Part shown: piece by piece, positions 25,650-34,803 of the stretch
How positions within the stretch are numbered: position 1 is the stretch's first letter
Layout of the letters: each line of letters opens with the position of its first letter
Assembly (NCBI GenBank): GCA_020073445.1
Contig: JAIQFE010000009.1
Span: 1-64,000 of the forward strand
DNA length: 64,000 nt
DNA from: Terriglobia bacterium
Lineage (GTDB): Bacteria; Acidobacteriota; Terriglobia; Bryobacterales; Bryobacteraceae
Direction of reading: 5' to 3'
Notes under the pieces: model-generated
Database searches by the model: none
Seen by the model: the letters and a program-made list of their open reading frames with translations, nothing else
What the model was told of the DNA's origin: nothing
Program-made: the position numbers and the translations under genes

Positions 25650-26891
25650 ATGAACAACTTTTCCGATCTCTCTCTATCGACTGCCCTCCAGACCAATCTC
25701 GCGCGGAATGGATTCGTCCACCCCACGCCGGTGCAAGCCAAGGCAATCCCCCAACAACTCGCCGGCCACGACCTCGTGATCACGGCGCAAACCGGCACGG
25801 GTAAAACGCTCGCCTTTGTCCTTCCGCTCCTCGAGAAACTGACCGCCCAGGGCAACGTGCCCGGCGTGAGCGCTCTGATTTTGACTCCTACGCGCGAACT
25901 CGCGATTCAGATCAGCGAAGCCTTCGCCCTGCTGGCCGCCGGTACGGGGATCCGCTCCGCGGTGGTAGTCGGTGGACTGAACGAACAAACCCAATTGAAC
26001 GCGATTCGCAGGGGTGCACAGGTCGTCATCGCCACTCCCGGCCGCCTCAATGACTTCCTGGAACGTAATCTAGTAAAGCTCGGCTCGGCTCACACTCTGG
26101 TTTTCGATGAAGCTGACCGGATGCTGGACATGGGCTTCTTGCCCACTATCAAGAGAATCCTGGCGCTTTTGCCCGTCGCACGCCAGACCGTATTTTGTTC
26201 GGCGACCATCGAGTCCTCGGTTGCGCCTCTCATTAAGAGCTACCTGAAGAATCCGGTTCGGATCGAAGTGGGCTCCACGACGAAACCGGCTGCGGAAATC
26301 GATCTCCACGTCTATGAAGTCGAGCAGGACCGCAAGCTGGGCTTACTCGAAAAGATGCTCCAGGACGAGACCGGATCCTTCCTGGTATTCGCCCGCACCA
26401 AGCACGGAGCGGATCGTCTGGCCAAGAAGCTCGCTCGCACCGGATCCAAAGCGGCGGCCATCCATGGAGACCGGACACAATCGCAGCGCAACATGGCCCT
26501 GCGCGGATTCCAGGAAGGCAGTTATCGCGTCCTGGTGGCTACGGACGTAGCCGCTCGCGGGGTTCACGTGGAAGGAATCGCGCACGTGGTGAATTACGAT
26601 TTGCCGCAAGTTCCCGAAGATTTCATCCACCGTGTGGGCCGAACGGGCCGCGCCGGGTTAAAAGGCACCGCGTCCACATTCAGCACGCGTAGTGAGCGCG
26701 GCGAGATCCGCAAGATCGAACAGCTGCTGCAGCTTCAACTGACGCGTCGCCCGGTGCCTGCAGGACTGGAGCAAGAGGTACGGGGCGCTGTCCATGGAAC
26801 TCCTCCCCCATTCCGAGAGCGGGAGCCGCGCGCTCATGGCGTTCGCAGCTTCGCTCCCAAGCCCAAGTTTTCCCGCCGGAAGCGCGGCTAG
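25650..26891 (+). CDS. DEAD-box ATP-dependent RNA helicase (RhlE-like)
   Basis: 413 residues with all core motifs in order: Q motif (GFVHPTPVQAKAIPQ), motif I (AQTGTGKT), Ia (PTRELAIQ), Ib (TPGRL), II (DEAD), III (SAT), IV/V (LVATDVAARGVHVEGI) and VI (HRVGRTGRAG). The C-terminal extension after about residue 365 is short and basic (FAPKPKFSRRKRG), as in RhlE types acting in ribosome assembly or RNA decay. A small gene follows within 24 bp. RNA substrates are not deducible. Confidence 0.95.
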   Translation: MNNFSDLSLSTALQTNLARNGFVHPTPVQAKAIPQQLAGHDLVITAQTGTGKTLAFVLPLLEKLTAQGNVPGVSALILTPTRELAIQISEAFALLAAGTGIRSAVVVGGLNEQTQLNAIRRGAQVVIATPGRLNDFLERNLVKLGSAHTLVFDEADRMLDMGFLPTIKRILALLPVARQTVFCSATIESSVAPLIKSYLKNPVRIEVGSTTKPAAEIDLHVYEVEQDRKLGLLEKMLQDETGSFLVFARTKHGADRLAKKLARTGSKAAAIHGDRTQSQRNMALRGFQEGSYRVLVATDVAARGVHVEGIAHVVNYDLPQVPEDFIHRVGRTGRAGLKGTASTFSTRSERGEIRKIEQLLQLQLTRRPVPAGLEQEVRGAVHGTPPPFREREPRAHGVRSFAPKPKFSRRKRG

Positions 26892-26914
26892 TGAATAAAG
26901 AAGGACAATCAAGT

Positions 26915-27154
26915 ATGGACAACGTAACGTTTGAAACGCAGGATCTTCGAATTCGCATCGAAGACAATGTCGCCCGCATCGACCAGCGCAGCCTGAGTGG
27001 CGAGCCCTGGAAGGAAATCGATCACAGCGATTTGCCGGTGACCGCGCAGTGGCGGGAGAGTAAGATCCGGACTTCGCCTCTCCGCGTCGCCCTGGTGGCT
27101 TTCGAGCGGGAAAATCCCGGCAATACGACCTTGCGCGCCGCGCTGGGCGCTTAG
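26915..27154 (+). CDS. Small protein of unknown function downstream of helicase
   Basis: 79 residues from ATG 26915, with AAGGA upstream. Sequence features: NVTFETQDLRIRIEDNVARI and SKIRTSPLRVALVAFERENPG. It is acidic and soluble, with no known domain. The 23-bp gap after the helicase suggests cotranscription. Confidence 0.6.
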   Translation: MDNVTFETQDLRIRIEDNVARIDQRSLSGEPWKEIDHSDLPVTAQWRESKIRTSPLRVALVAFERENPGNTTLRAALGA

Positions 27155-27210
27155 GTAAACTCGCTAGAGTACACTGAACAGCAGTCCTGGGCGGCCGCCG
27201 GCCGCAGCTC

Positions 27211-28251
27211 ATGACCGCAAACTCCGAGCCTGTCTCTCTTCCAACCAGAACGAAGGTGCGGCGGTACCTTTTTCTGCTCATCGTCCTGGGGCTCAGCGTA
27301 TATTTTCTCCTGCCGCGATTCACCCAGATCCAGCACGCGCTCGAAGTAGCGTCCACGCTGAAGATGCCCTTCGTCATTCTCGCCCTGGGCGCGCAAGTCC
27401 TGAGCTACCTCGGGAGCGGCTATCTCCTCAGAGCTGTCGTCAGGCTGGCTAAACCGTTTTCGATCGTCGAGGGAGCGCTTCTCACCGCGGGCGCGAATAC
27501 CGTCGGCACTCTAGGCGGCGGCGTCCTGGGAACCGCGGGCATGACCTATCTGTGGCTTCGGCAGCGCGGCGTGCATGCCGGCGCGGCCGGTCTGGGCGGG
27601 TGGATCCCGATTTTCCTCAATGACGCCACTCTGTCGATCGTGTCGCTTTTGGGCTTGCTGACGTTGATCGCGCTCAACAAGTTCTCGAGCCTTCTTGCGG
27701 TGGCACTGGTGATCGCTGTTCTGATCCTGGCCGTTGGCATGGGTACGCTGCTTTGGAGCCTGACGCATCGGGAAAAATTGTTGCCGCTCGCGATGGCGAT
27801 CACCAATTTCATGGCAAGGTTCCGGCGAAAAAGCCACGATCCGCAGGGAACCGAGGTGGCGGTCGGGCGCCTCCTCAAAGCTTGGGACGCTCTGGTGCTG
27901 AAAGGCGGCTGGCGGGGACCCGCCGCCGGAGCCGCACTGAATACCGGCTTCGACATGCTGACGCTGGCGTTCCTGTTCTTGTCCGCCGGGCACGGCGTCA
28001 GTCTGCTGGTGTTGGTGGCGGGCTACGGTGTGCCGCAATTGCTGGGCAAGCTGACGGTGATCCTGGGAGGCATCGGTGTGGTGGAGACCACGATGGTGGG
28101 CTTGTACTCGATCCTGGGCGTTCCCACGGCGATCGCCGTCGTGGTGGTGCTGGTGTACCGGCTAATCTCGTTCTGGCTGCCGACCCTGGCCGGAATCGCT
28201 CTGGTGCCGTACTTGGAGCACAAGAAGTACACCGCACTTCCTGCCGATTAA
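27211..28251 (+). CDS. YbhN/UPF0104-type membrane protein (lysylphosphatidylglycerol synthase-like TM domain)
   Basis: 346 residues with about eight membrane segments. Family hallmarks are the first helix YLFLLIVLGLSVYFLL, SYLGSGYLLRAVVRLAKPFS, ANTVGTLGGGVLGTAGMTYL, and GYGVPQLLGKLTVILGGIGVVETTMVGLY followed by VVVLVYRLISFWLPTLAGI. This is the flippase-like domain of MprF without its catalytic C-terminal part. A role in lipid movement or metabolism is likely from the family. It is followed by a strong bidirectional-looking hairpin at 28255-28285. Confidence 0.87.
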   Translation: MTANSEPVSLPTRTKVRRYLFLLIVLGLSVYFLLPRFTQIQHALEVASTLKMPFVILALGAQVLSYLGSGYLLRAVVRLAKPFSIVEGALLTAGANTVGTLGGGVLGTAGMTYLWLRQRGVHAGAAGLGGWIPIFLNDATLSIVSLLGLLTLIALNKFSSLLAVALVIAVLILAVGMGTLLWSLTHREKLLPLAMAITNFMARFRRKSHDPQGTEVAVGRLLKAWDALVLKGGWRGPAAGAALNTGFDMLTLAFLFLSAGHGVSLLVLVAGYGVPQLLGKLTVILGGIGVVETTMVGLYSILGVPTAIAVVVVLVYRLISFWLPTLAGIALVPYLEHKKYTALPAD

Positions 28252-28254
28252 AAC

Positions 28255-28285
28255 GGATCGCGCCACGCTCCGTTTCGCGCGATCC
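28255..28285 (+). terminator. Hairpin terminator after the YbhN-like gene
   Basis: GGATCGCGC (28255-28263) pairs with GCGCGATCC (28277-28285), a perfect 9-bp stem 4 bp after the stop. The plus strand lacks a T-tract, so its strength in that direction is uncertain. Confidence 0.55.
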
Positions 28286-28325
28286 AAAAGAAAAAGGCGC
28301 CGCGGCAACTTGCCGTCCGACGCCT
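28286..28325 (-). terminator. Intrinsic terminator of the RRM gene
   Basis: On the minus strand, AGGCGTCGGACGGCAA pairs with TTGCCGCGGCGCCT with minor mismatches. It is followed directly by TTTTTCTTTT. It begins about 20 bp after the RRM stop, a classic Rho-independent layout. Confidence 0.72.
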
Positions 28326-28344
28326 CTTCTTTACAGCTAAATTC

Positions 28345-28647
28345 CTACCAGCGTTTGTCGCGACGTTGGCCGCCGCCACCACCGCCGCCAAATCCACGAT
28401 CCGTTTTCGGACGGGCTTCGTTGACGTTCATCGCTCTGCCGTCGAGTTCCCGGCCGTTCAGCTCGTTGATAGCGCGATCCGCTTCCGCGTTATTGCTCAT
28501 CTCCACGAACCCAAACCCTCTCGCCTGGCCGGTGTCCCGGTCCGTGACGATACTGACGCGGTCCACTGCTCCGTACGCTTCGAACAGCGAACGAACCGAG
28601 CTTTCGGTTGCACCGAAACTCAGGTTTCCTACAAAAATATTCTTCAT
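28345..28647 (-). CDS. RRM-type RNA-binding protein
   Basis: 100 residues: one RNA recognition motif with RNP2 (IFVGNL, residues 4-9) and RNP1 (RGFGFVEM, about 43-50), ending in a Gly-rich basic tail (GFGGGGGGGQRRDKRW). This is the small bacterial Rbp type known from cyanobacteria and many other phyla, usually linked to cold or stress responses. It is monocistronic, with its own terminator. Confidence 0.95.
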   Translation of the reverse strand: MKNIFVGNLSFGATESSVRSLFEAYGAVDRVSIVTDRDTGQARGFGFVEMSNNAEADRAINELNGRELDGRAMNVNEARPKTDRGFGGGGGGGQRRDKRW

Positions 28648-28764
28648 CTTGGTCCTTAAATTTTAATTGGTAGATCGGGGCAGGATCGGACGAGGGCGGC
28701 GGACCGGACTAATACGACGATGCCAAAACTACTTACCCATCCACTATACCACGTCGGGATGGCG

Positions 28765-28992
28765 TTACTTCGAAATGTTCGGGTCCCACCCCATATCGTC
28801 GGTTAGGCGGTCCCGCGAATCACGATAGGCGACCTCGGCTGCCTCGGCACGCTGGCGTGCTTCCGTCCTATCGGAACCCTCACCGGCGGCTTGCAGACGA
28901 CCGGTCTGTCGGGCCCATTCGTCGAAAGCCCCCTTGTAATCCTTGCGAAGCTTCTCAGAGCGAGTGTTTTCCTTCGTAGTTTCAGCGGTCAC
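28765..28992 (-). CDS. Small charged helical protein
   Basis: 75 residues, almost entirely helical and charged (RSEKLRKDYKGAFDEWARQ, EARQRAEAAEVAYRDSRDRL), probably a coiled-coil or helical hairpin. No signal peptide. The family is not recognised. It stands alone between the RRM gene and the divergent MBL-fold gene. Confidence 0.55.
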   Translation of the reverse strand: MTAETTKENTRSEKLRKDYKGAFDEWARQTGRLQAAGEGSDRTEARQRAEAAEVAYRDSRDRLTDDMGWDPNISK

Positions 28993-29157
28993 ATATATCT
29001 AGACGTTCGTCGAGGCCCCATAGTTCGCGTAACGGTACATTTCTTTTCCATGACTTCGCCGCGCAGACGAACTACGCACAGGCGAACCAGGTTGAAAGCG
29101 CCATTGTGTCTGGATAACATGAAGCATTCCCAATGTTGATCGCGTAGGAGAAAAACG

Positions 29158-30623
29158 ATGAGAAGAGCTTTGGTGGTCGCCCTGGCACTGGCCGGGGCTT
29201 TGTCGCAAACAGCCGCTGCTCAGGACGCCAAGACGGTCATCAGCAACGCCTCGAAGGCGATGGGCGTCGACGGGCTCAACTCGATTCACTACTACGGCGT
29301 CGCCCAGAACGGCAATCTGGGGCAGAACAACAATTCGAATCAGCCATGGCCGATGGCCGGCGCGAATGATTACGTGCGCGCGATCGATTTCACGCAGCCT
29401 GCGTCTCGCGCGACGTGGATGAACTATGCCGTGCCGGTGACTGGCGGCGTCGCTACCCTGACGCCTGGCCAGCAAGTCATCACGCCCCAGAACATGGCGT
29501 GGGCGCAGCAGCTCGAAATCTGGATCACGCCCTGGGGATTCCTCAAGGGCGCGGCGGCGAACAACGCGACGGTGCAAGTGCAGAGAACACCCTGATCAAG
29601 AACGCCAAGGTGGTGACGTTTAACGCTCCCGTGAAATCGCCGGGTGGACAGTCCTACAAAGTGGTGGGCTACATCAACGGCGAGAACCTGGTGGAGAAGG
29701 TCCAGACGTGGCTTGAGAACCCGATCTTCGGCGACATGCTGATCGAGACGGAATACTCGTATTATCGGGAGGGCGCCAACGGTCTGAAGTTCCCGTCGCA
29801 GATCGTCCAAAAGCGCGGCGGATGGCCGTTCTTCACTGCCTACATCCTGGGCGCGCACGCGAATCCGGCAAATCTCCAGCAGCTAATGACGCCGCCGGCG
29901 GGCGGACGTGGCGGCCCACCTGGTGGCGCTGCAGCACCTGCAGCCGCAGGTCCGACGTCAGAAAAGCTGGCCGATGGCGTCTACCGGATTAACGGCGCGT
30001 ACAATTCGCTTGCCATCGAATTCGCCGACTACATCCTGCTGTTCGAGCCCGGACCGCAGAGTGAGGCACGTGCCCAGGCGATCATCGCCGAGGCCAAGAG
30101 GGTGATCCCGAACAAGCCGATCCGCTATGGCGTCATCTCGCATCATCACTTCGATCACACCAGCGGGCTGCCGGCCGTGGTCGCCGAAGGCATCGCCATC
30201 GTGACGCCCACGGTGAACAAGGCGTTCCTGATGAAGGCGCTCACCGCCCCCCGGACACTAGCTCCGGATTCGATGTCGAAGTCCGGGAAGAAGCCCGTGA
30301 TCGAAGCCATGACCGGCGACAAGCGCGTCTTTCAAGACGCCACGCGCACGTTCGAAGTGCACCTCATCAAGGGGCTTCCGCACGCCGACGGCCTCGTCAT
30401 CGGGTACCTGCCGAAAGAGAAGATCCTGGTGTACGCCGACATGTTCAACCTGCCTCCGCCAAACGATCCGGTGCCCAATCCGCCGGTGGTCGGCACGCAG
30501 GTGTTCGTGGATAACATCGAGCGGCTGAAGCTCGAACCCGAGCGGATCATGTCGATTCACAACCTTAACCCCGACCGGCTTACGACGCTTGCGGAGATCA
30601 AAGCCTCGCTGGGTCGGAAATAA
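29158..30623 (+). pseudogene. Exported metallo-beta-lactamase-fold hydrolase, frameshifted
   Basis: The first frame runs from ATG 29158 with a signal peptide (RRALVVALALAGALSQTAAAQ) and stops at 29595. From about 29580 the coding sense continues one frame over (NTLIKNAKVVTFNAPVKSPG) to 30623, including the zinc-binding HHHFDHTSG, further MBL motifs (KGLPHADGLVIGYLPKEKIL, YADMFNLP) and MSIHNLNPDRL. Adding a single base near 29575-29585 would give one protein of about 488 residues. No slippery sequence is seen. The rest of the gene is intact, so a recent mutation or a sequencing error is equally possible. Confidence 0.8.
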
Positions 30624-30744
30624 GCGACACCTTAGTACATTGGTTTCGTTCGCGGCGGGAACTTGGTACCACGCGGATTTGTAGCCCATTACCTATTCGC
30701 GCAAACTTTTCCCGTCGCTATTCTGGGGCTGTCAGGGAGATGTC

Positions 30745-31023
30745 ATGGAACCTACTCAGCTCCAGTTAGTTTTGAATGTGGTGACGATCACGGGTATGAC
30801 CAGCCTGGCTGGCTACTGCTACCTGCTCAAGAAGGAGAACCGCAGGCTCGCGACTCGCGCGCAGAAGGAAGCGCCGAAGGCCGAGGTCGTGCAGACTGTC
30901 GTTCATCTGCCGTCCGCTGCCTCCGCGGCGAAGCCTGCAGCGACCGTGGAGCTCGATATCCGCACCTTGGCATCCGCCCGCCGGGCGCGATGGGTGAAGA
31001 ACCTCGCCTCATCGGTCTCCTAG
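30745..31023 (+). CDS. Small membrane-anchored unknown protein
   Basis: 92 residues with one N-terminal membrane helix (LVLNVVTITGMTSLAGYCYLL) followed by a basic coiled coil (KKENRRLATRAQKEAPKAEV) and an Ala-rich tail. The ATG has GGGAGATGTC immediately upstream (GGGAG). It converges with the exported-protein operon end. Family unknown. Confidence 0.6.
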   Translation: MEPTQLQLVLNVVTITGMTSLAGYCYLLKKENRRLATRAQKEAPKAEVVQTVVHLPSAASAAKPAATVELDIRTLASARRARWVKNLASSVS

Positions 31024-31037
31024 CCAACCGGCGACGA

Positions 31038-31766
31038 TTACTTCTTGCCGGCCGCGGGATCGCGGATGCGGTTATTGAACTGGATCTCGTCCATGGGAGC
31101 GAAGATCATCTCGATCAGCTCGCCCTTCGGCTGCAGCGTATAAATCTTGGGATCGCTGACCCACGGCTTCACGTAAAAAGTGGGATCGGTGACCTTGATG
31201 ACCAGCTCCATCTTGTCTTTGCTGACGCGCCGCCATCGTTCCTCGACTCTGGCGTCGGAGCTGAAGGGTGTGCCCCATTCGTCGAACCACGCCCGCTCGT
31301 CGAGCGCCATGGTTTGCACCACCAGCGTGTCGCCCTCCCATTTGCCGACCGAATAGCCGTACCAATACGGCCCTTCGGGGATATCGTCGGGAACAGGCCG
31401 GCCATCGGTCCAGATCACGCGCCAGATTTTGGCCCATTCGAATAATTGGACGACGCGGCCGGGAAGCTGCACCATTTCGAAGGGCCGGTTGTAGATGAGC
31501 GTACGGTACAACCCTGGAGGGTTGGCCCCTCCCATGGGATCGTTGCCGAACGCGGGAACCACCGCTCGCGGTCCTTTACCGGACTTGTTCGCTTCCAGCT
31601 GCTTTTGCCCGGCGGGCGTGAACGCGAGCGCATCCGGACTCCATTGCGTGGTGGGCCCGCCGCGGCCTGCACCTCCTCCTCGGACCCAAACGCCGTCCAG
31701 ACCGGCAGCCGTCTGGGCAAATGCCCCCGAGGCGAGCAGCATTGCAGTAATGAAAACAGATCGCAT
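31038..31766 (-). CDS. Exported protein of unknown function (paralogue of 18796-19566)
   Basis: About 242 residues from ATG 31766, with a signal peptide (VFITAMLLASGAFAQ). Shared family features with 18796-19566 include FEWAKIWRVIWTDGRPVPDD, YWYGYSVGKWEGDTLVVQT, ERAWFDEWG and a late VTDPTFYVKPW segment. It is the last gene of the operon running down from 36944 and lies 14 bp after the DUF6152 gene. Its role is unknown; its consistent company of exported redox proteins suggests a periplasmic scaffold or binding function. Confidence 0.78.
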   Translation of the reverse strand: MRSVFITAMLLASGAFAQTAAGLDGVWVRGGGAGRGGPTTQWSPDALAFTPAGQKQLEANKSGKGPRAVVPAFGNDPMGGANPPGLYRTLIYNRPFEMVQLPGRVVQLFEWAKIWRVIWTDGRPVPDDIPEGPYWYGYSVGKWEGDTLVVQTMALDERAWFDEWGTPFSSDARVEERWRRVSKDKMELVIKVTDPTFYVKPWVSDPKIYTLQPKGELIEMIFAPMDEIQFNNRIRDPAAGKK

Positions 31767-31780
31767 GATTCGGCTCCCGA

Positions 31781-32155
31781 TTACTGTTTCTTGGTCGGAT
31801 CTTTGCCGTTGACCAAAACCTTGCAGCCCAGGCACTCGCCCACTGGTTCTCCCGCCAGCGACGGGTGAACTTCAATGACCACCTGGTCGCCGGCTTTGAA
31901 AGAAGTCCGGGTGTATCCCTGTTTGACCATTAAGCCAGGGCTGAACATCTCCACCGAGAAGTTTCCGACTTTGCCATTCTCATCCTTGGTCTCCAGGAAT
32001 AGCGCGGAGTGAGGGTTCCGCCACAGGAACTGCACAACCGTTCCCTGTACCGGGACCAATTTCTTCTGATCGTAAGAAGTGGCGGTGCCGTGGTGCGCCG
32101 ATAAAGGGACCACGGCCGCGATCAAGCCGATACAGGCAGCAAGGTGTTTTGTCAT
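31781..32155 (-). CDS. DUF6152 family exported protein
   Basis: 124 residues, signal peptide (KHLAACIGLIAAVVPLSA) followed by HHGTATSYDQKKLVPVQG, then WRNPHSALFLETKDENG, FSVEMFSPGLMVKQGYTR and GDQVVIEVHPSLAG. It ends with a Cys pair in ECLGCKVLVNG that the paralogue at 13927 lacks. It lies between a cytochrome c gene (22 bp upstream) and an exported protein of the same operon. Confidence 0.83.
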   Translation of the reverse strand: MTKHLAACIGLIAAVVPLSAHHGTATSYDQKKLVPVQGTVVQFLWRNPHSALFLETKDENGKVGNFSVEMFSPGLMVKQGYTRTSFKAGDQVVIEVHPSLAGEPVGECLGCKVLVNGKDPTKKQ

Positions 32156-32177
32156 TGGAGAAGCCTCTTTTCTAAAT

Positions 32178-32603
32178 CTATTTCTTTTGGTCGGGCTTGG
32201 TCGAATCGTACTGGATCTGCTTCAGCACTTCTGTCTGTCGCGCCAACTCGACATTCCCCGCGGGGAATTCGCTCACGCTGAGCATGTAGGCCACAACATC
32301 GGCATCCTGCTCGCGGGTGAGGCGGCCGGGGCGATCCGCCGGCATCGTGGTTCGGATTCTCTCGAAAAGATCGCCTAAGGTGAGACCGTTCCAGTTGGAG
32401 GAAAACTCGCCACCGGTGAGAGGCGGCGCCGACTCTCCGCCGCCCAGCGCGGATCCATGGCAGGACGCGCAGTTGTTGGCGTAGAGCTCGGCTCCACGTT
32501 CGGCTTGCTCAGAGGCGTAAACGCCATCCCATACGGATCGCGTCGTCTGGGCCGACAGCAGCCCGACTGCGAGGACCACAATGGATGCCACCGCGTGGCG
32601 CAC
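32178..32603 (-). CDS. Exported monohaem cytochrome c
   Basis: About 141 residues. The haem site is CASCH in YANNCASCHGSALGGG; the likely methionine ligand is in RTTMPADRPGRLT before ADVVAYMLSVSEF. The start is unusual. The best signal peptide (VRHAVASIVVLAVGLLSAQ) begins with a GTG at 32601-32603 that lies inside the left arm of the palindromic element 32595-32709, and the frame runs open through the element to 32768. The gene follows the PQQ dehydrogenase and probably takes electrons from it. Confidence 0.78.
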   Translation of the reverse strand: MRHAVASIVVLAVGLLSAQTTRSVWDGVYASEQAERGAELYANNCASCHGSALGGGESAPPLTGGEFSSNWNGLTLGDLFERIRTTMPADRPGRLTREQDADVVAYMLSVSEFPAGNVELARQTEVLKQIQYDSTKPDQKK

Positions 32604-32709
32604 GCACCCTAGCGTGCCGCGTCGGCACTCATGCCGACGCAGTTTTCCCTTCGCGGCGAACGGGTGTCGAGAAGAGTCTCGACACGGCACGCAAGAGTGC
32701 GTGCGCCAC
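32595..32709. repeat. Branched palindromic (REP/cruciform-type) element
   Basis: A 115-bp structure with nested inverted repeats. Outer arms GTGGCGCACGCAC (32595-32607) and GTGCGTGCGCCAC (32697-32709) match perfectly. GCGTGCC (32612-32618) pairs with GGCACGC (32686-32692). Inside are two perfect hairpins: GCGTCGGCA/TGCCGACGC (32619-32640) and TGTCGAGA/TCTCGACA (32665-32684). It sits 3 bp after the PQQ dehydrogenase stop and overlaps the likely start of the cytochrome gene. Confidence 0.8.
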
Positions 32710-32712
32710 ATC

Positions 32713-34794
32713 TCAATTATTCGTCGGCAGGCTATAAGCAATGTACTCGCCCGAGTAGGCTCCTCCACTGACCGCGACCACGATGTACTGTTTGCCGTCG
32801 ACCACGTACGTCATGGGCGAGCCGCTTTGCGGAGCGGGCATCAGCACCGCGCCGACTTCGCGACCCGTCGCTTTGTCGTATGCCCTGAGCATCGCACCGC
32901 GCGGATGTTGCGGAGTCGTCGTGATCTGGCTGTCGCCCAGGATCACCAGCGTCTTGGTCACCACCAGGCCCACACTGCCTGCTTGTCCGGTGTTTCCGAT
33001 ATTCAGCCCTTTGAGTGCCGGATGATTGCGGACCACGTCTGGCGTCTCGCCGTAGGGAACCTGCCATTGCAGGTCGCCGCGATCGAGATTGATCGCCGAG
33101 ATCACTCCATAGGGCGGCTTCAGGATCGACAGGTTTTGAATAGTCAGTGCGCCTGCGGCTGCCTGAATCGGCGCGGGTGCGGCGGCTGGCTTGGCTGGAG
33201 CGGGTTTCACCGGGGCAACGCGAGGCTGCTGGGGAGCGTCCGCCGCAGTACCGAATCCGGGACCTTCCGACACGCGGAACTCCGTGCCATTCCGTCCCAT
33301 CACGTAGCGAATGTCGGAAAAACCTTCGGGCGGAGTGCGCATCGAAATGGGGAACAGCGCCGACTGATTCGCTTGCGCGTAGACGATATGCGTCTCGGGA
33401 TCGTAGCCTGCGCCGGGCCAGTTCGTGCCGCCGCTGGCCGTGCCCAAAGTCAACGCGCCAATTAAATTGTTGTCGCCGACGATGGGCGGCAGGAACATCG
33501 GACCAGTTCTATAACGCGCCACGTTGTCCTTCGCCTGCGCTCGCAATTCGGGTGTGAAATCGATCAGGTCGTCGGGCACCTTCACGTACTGGCGTCCATA
33601 GGCCGGAGGTTTGGTGGGAAACGGCTGGGTGGGCGAGGTTTTCTCACCAGGTACATCAGACTGAGGGACCGGACGCTCTTCGATGGGCCACACGGGCTCG
33701 CCCGTCACGCGATCGAACACGTAGAGAAACGCTTCCTTGCTAGGCAGTGCGACAGCCTTGATAGCCTTGCCGTTGACGTTGATGTCGGCCAGAATCGGCG
33801 CCGAGGACAGATCGTAATCCCAGATGGGGTGGTGCACCACCTGGAAATGCCACTTGCGCTTGCCGGTTTTGAGATCGACGCAGACGAGGCTCTCGGCGAA
33901 TAGATTGTTCCCGGGCCGATGGCCGCCATAGAAATCCGAGGTGGGCGTTTCGACCGGCAGATAGACGAGGCCGAGTTCTTCGTCGACGGTCATCTGCGTC
34001 CAGACGCCGGTGTTGCCGTTGGTCGCCCAAGAGCCGTTCTCCCAGGTGTCGTTGCCGAACTCGCCGGGGCGGGGAATCGTGTTGAACGTCCAGAGCAGCT
34101 TGCCGCTGCGCACGTCGAACGCCCGCACATTGCCCTTGGTGTTGTTGTGCGTGGCGACGGTCATACCCTCTTTGAAGGACGATCCCACGATGACGACGTC
34201 TTTCACCACCAGCGGCGTCGAGTGCAGGCCAGCCTCACCGGTTTCGAGATCGATCTGCTGTCCGGTACCGCTAACCATGCCTTCTTTCAAATCCACGATG
34301 CCGTTCTTGCCGAAGCTGGAAATCGGCTGGCCAGTGCGGGCGTTCAAGACAACCAGGCGATATCCGGTGGTGACGAATACGATGCGGTCGTCGCCTTTGC
34401 CATCGGTCCAATAGGAGACGCCGCGGCCCGAAAGCTGGCGAGGCGCGATGGCCGCGCGGTTCCCTTCGCGCAGGCTGTACGCCCAGATCACCTCTCCGGT
34501 CTTCCCGTCCAGAGCGACGACCGAGCGGCGCGTGCCTGCGGTCGTGTACAACACGCCCTTCACCATCACGGGCGTCCCTTCCAGCTTGTATTCGGGGTGC
34601 GTGCCGAAATTATCGGTCTTGAAGCGCCACGCCACTTCCAGCTGACTGAAGTTCCCGGCGTTGATCTGATCGGCGGGCGAGTACTTGGTGCCTTTCAGGT
34701 CGGCTGTATAGTAAGGCCACTCGCCGTTTTTGGTAGACGGCTGTTGCCCGTAAAGTGACAGCATGATGCACGCGAACAGAACGCTTCTGTACAT
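32713..34794 (-). CDS. PQQ-dependent dehydrogenase (membrane glucose/alcohol dehydrogenase-like)
   Basis: 693 residues with a signal peptide (VLFACIMLSLYGQ). The mature part begins with EWPYYTADLKGTKYSPADQI, typical of quinoprotein dehydrogenases. Propeller repeats are visible as ALDGKTGEVIWAY, CVDLKTGKRKWHFQ and VFDRVTGEPVWPIEERPVP, along with the family motif HHPIWDYDLSSAPILADI. A Pro/Ala-rich insert (about 535-560) interrupts the last third. The enzyme would oxidise a sugar or alcohol in the periplasm using PQQ. No haem motif is present, so the cytochrome c downstream is the likely acceptor. Its ATG lies 9 bp after the upstream stop. Confidence 0.9.
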   Translation of the reverse strand: MYRSVLFACIMLSLYGQQPSTKNGEWPYYTADLKGTKYSPADQINAGNFSQLEVAWRFKTDNFGTHPEYKLEGTPVMVKGVLYTTAGTRRSVVALDGKTGEVIWAYSLREGNRAAIAPRQLSGRGVSYWTDGKGDDRIVFVTTGYRLVVLNARTGQPISSFGKNGIVDLKEGMVSGTGQQIDLETGEAGLHSTPLVVKDVVIVGSSFKEGMTVATHNNTKGNVRAFDVRSGKLLWTFNTIPRPGEFGNDTWENGSWATNGNTGVWTQMTVDEELGLVYLPVETPTSDFYGGHRPGNNLFAESLVCVDLKTGKRKWHFQVVHHPIWDYDLSSAPILADINVNGKAIKAVALPSKEAFLYVFDRVTGEPVWPIEERPVPQSDVPGEKTSPTQPFPTKPPAYGRQYVKVPDDLIDFTPELRAQAKDNVARYRTGPMFLPPIVGDNNLIGALTLGTASGGTNWPGAGYDPETHIVYAQANQSALFPISMRTPPEGFSDIRYVMGRNGTEFRVSEGPGFGTAADAPQQPRVAPVKPAPAKPAAAPAPIQAAAGALTIQNLSILKPPYGVISAINLDRGDLQWQVPYGETPDVVRNHPALKGLNIGNTGQAGSVGLVVTKTLVILGDSQITTTPQHPRGAMLRAYDKATGREVGAVLMPAPQSGSPMTYVVDGKQYIVVAVSGGAYSGEYIAYSLPTNN

Positions 34795-34803
34795 GTGCCC
34801 TCC

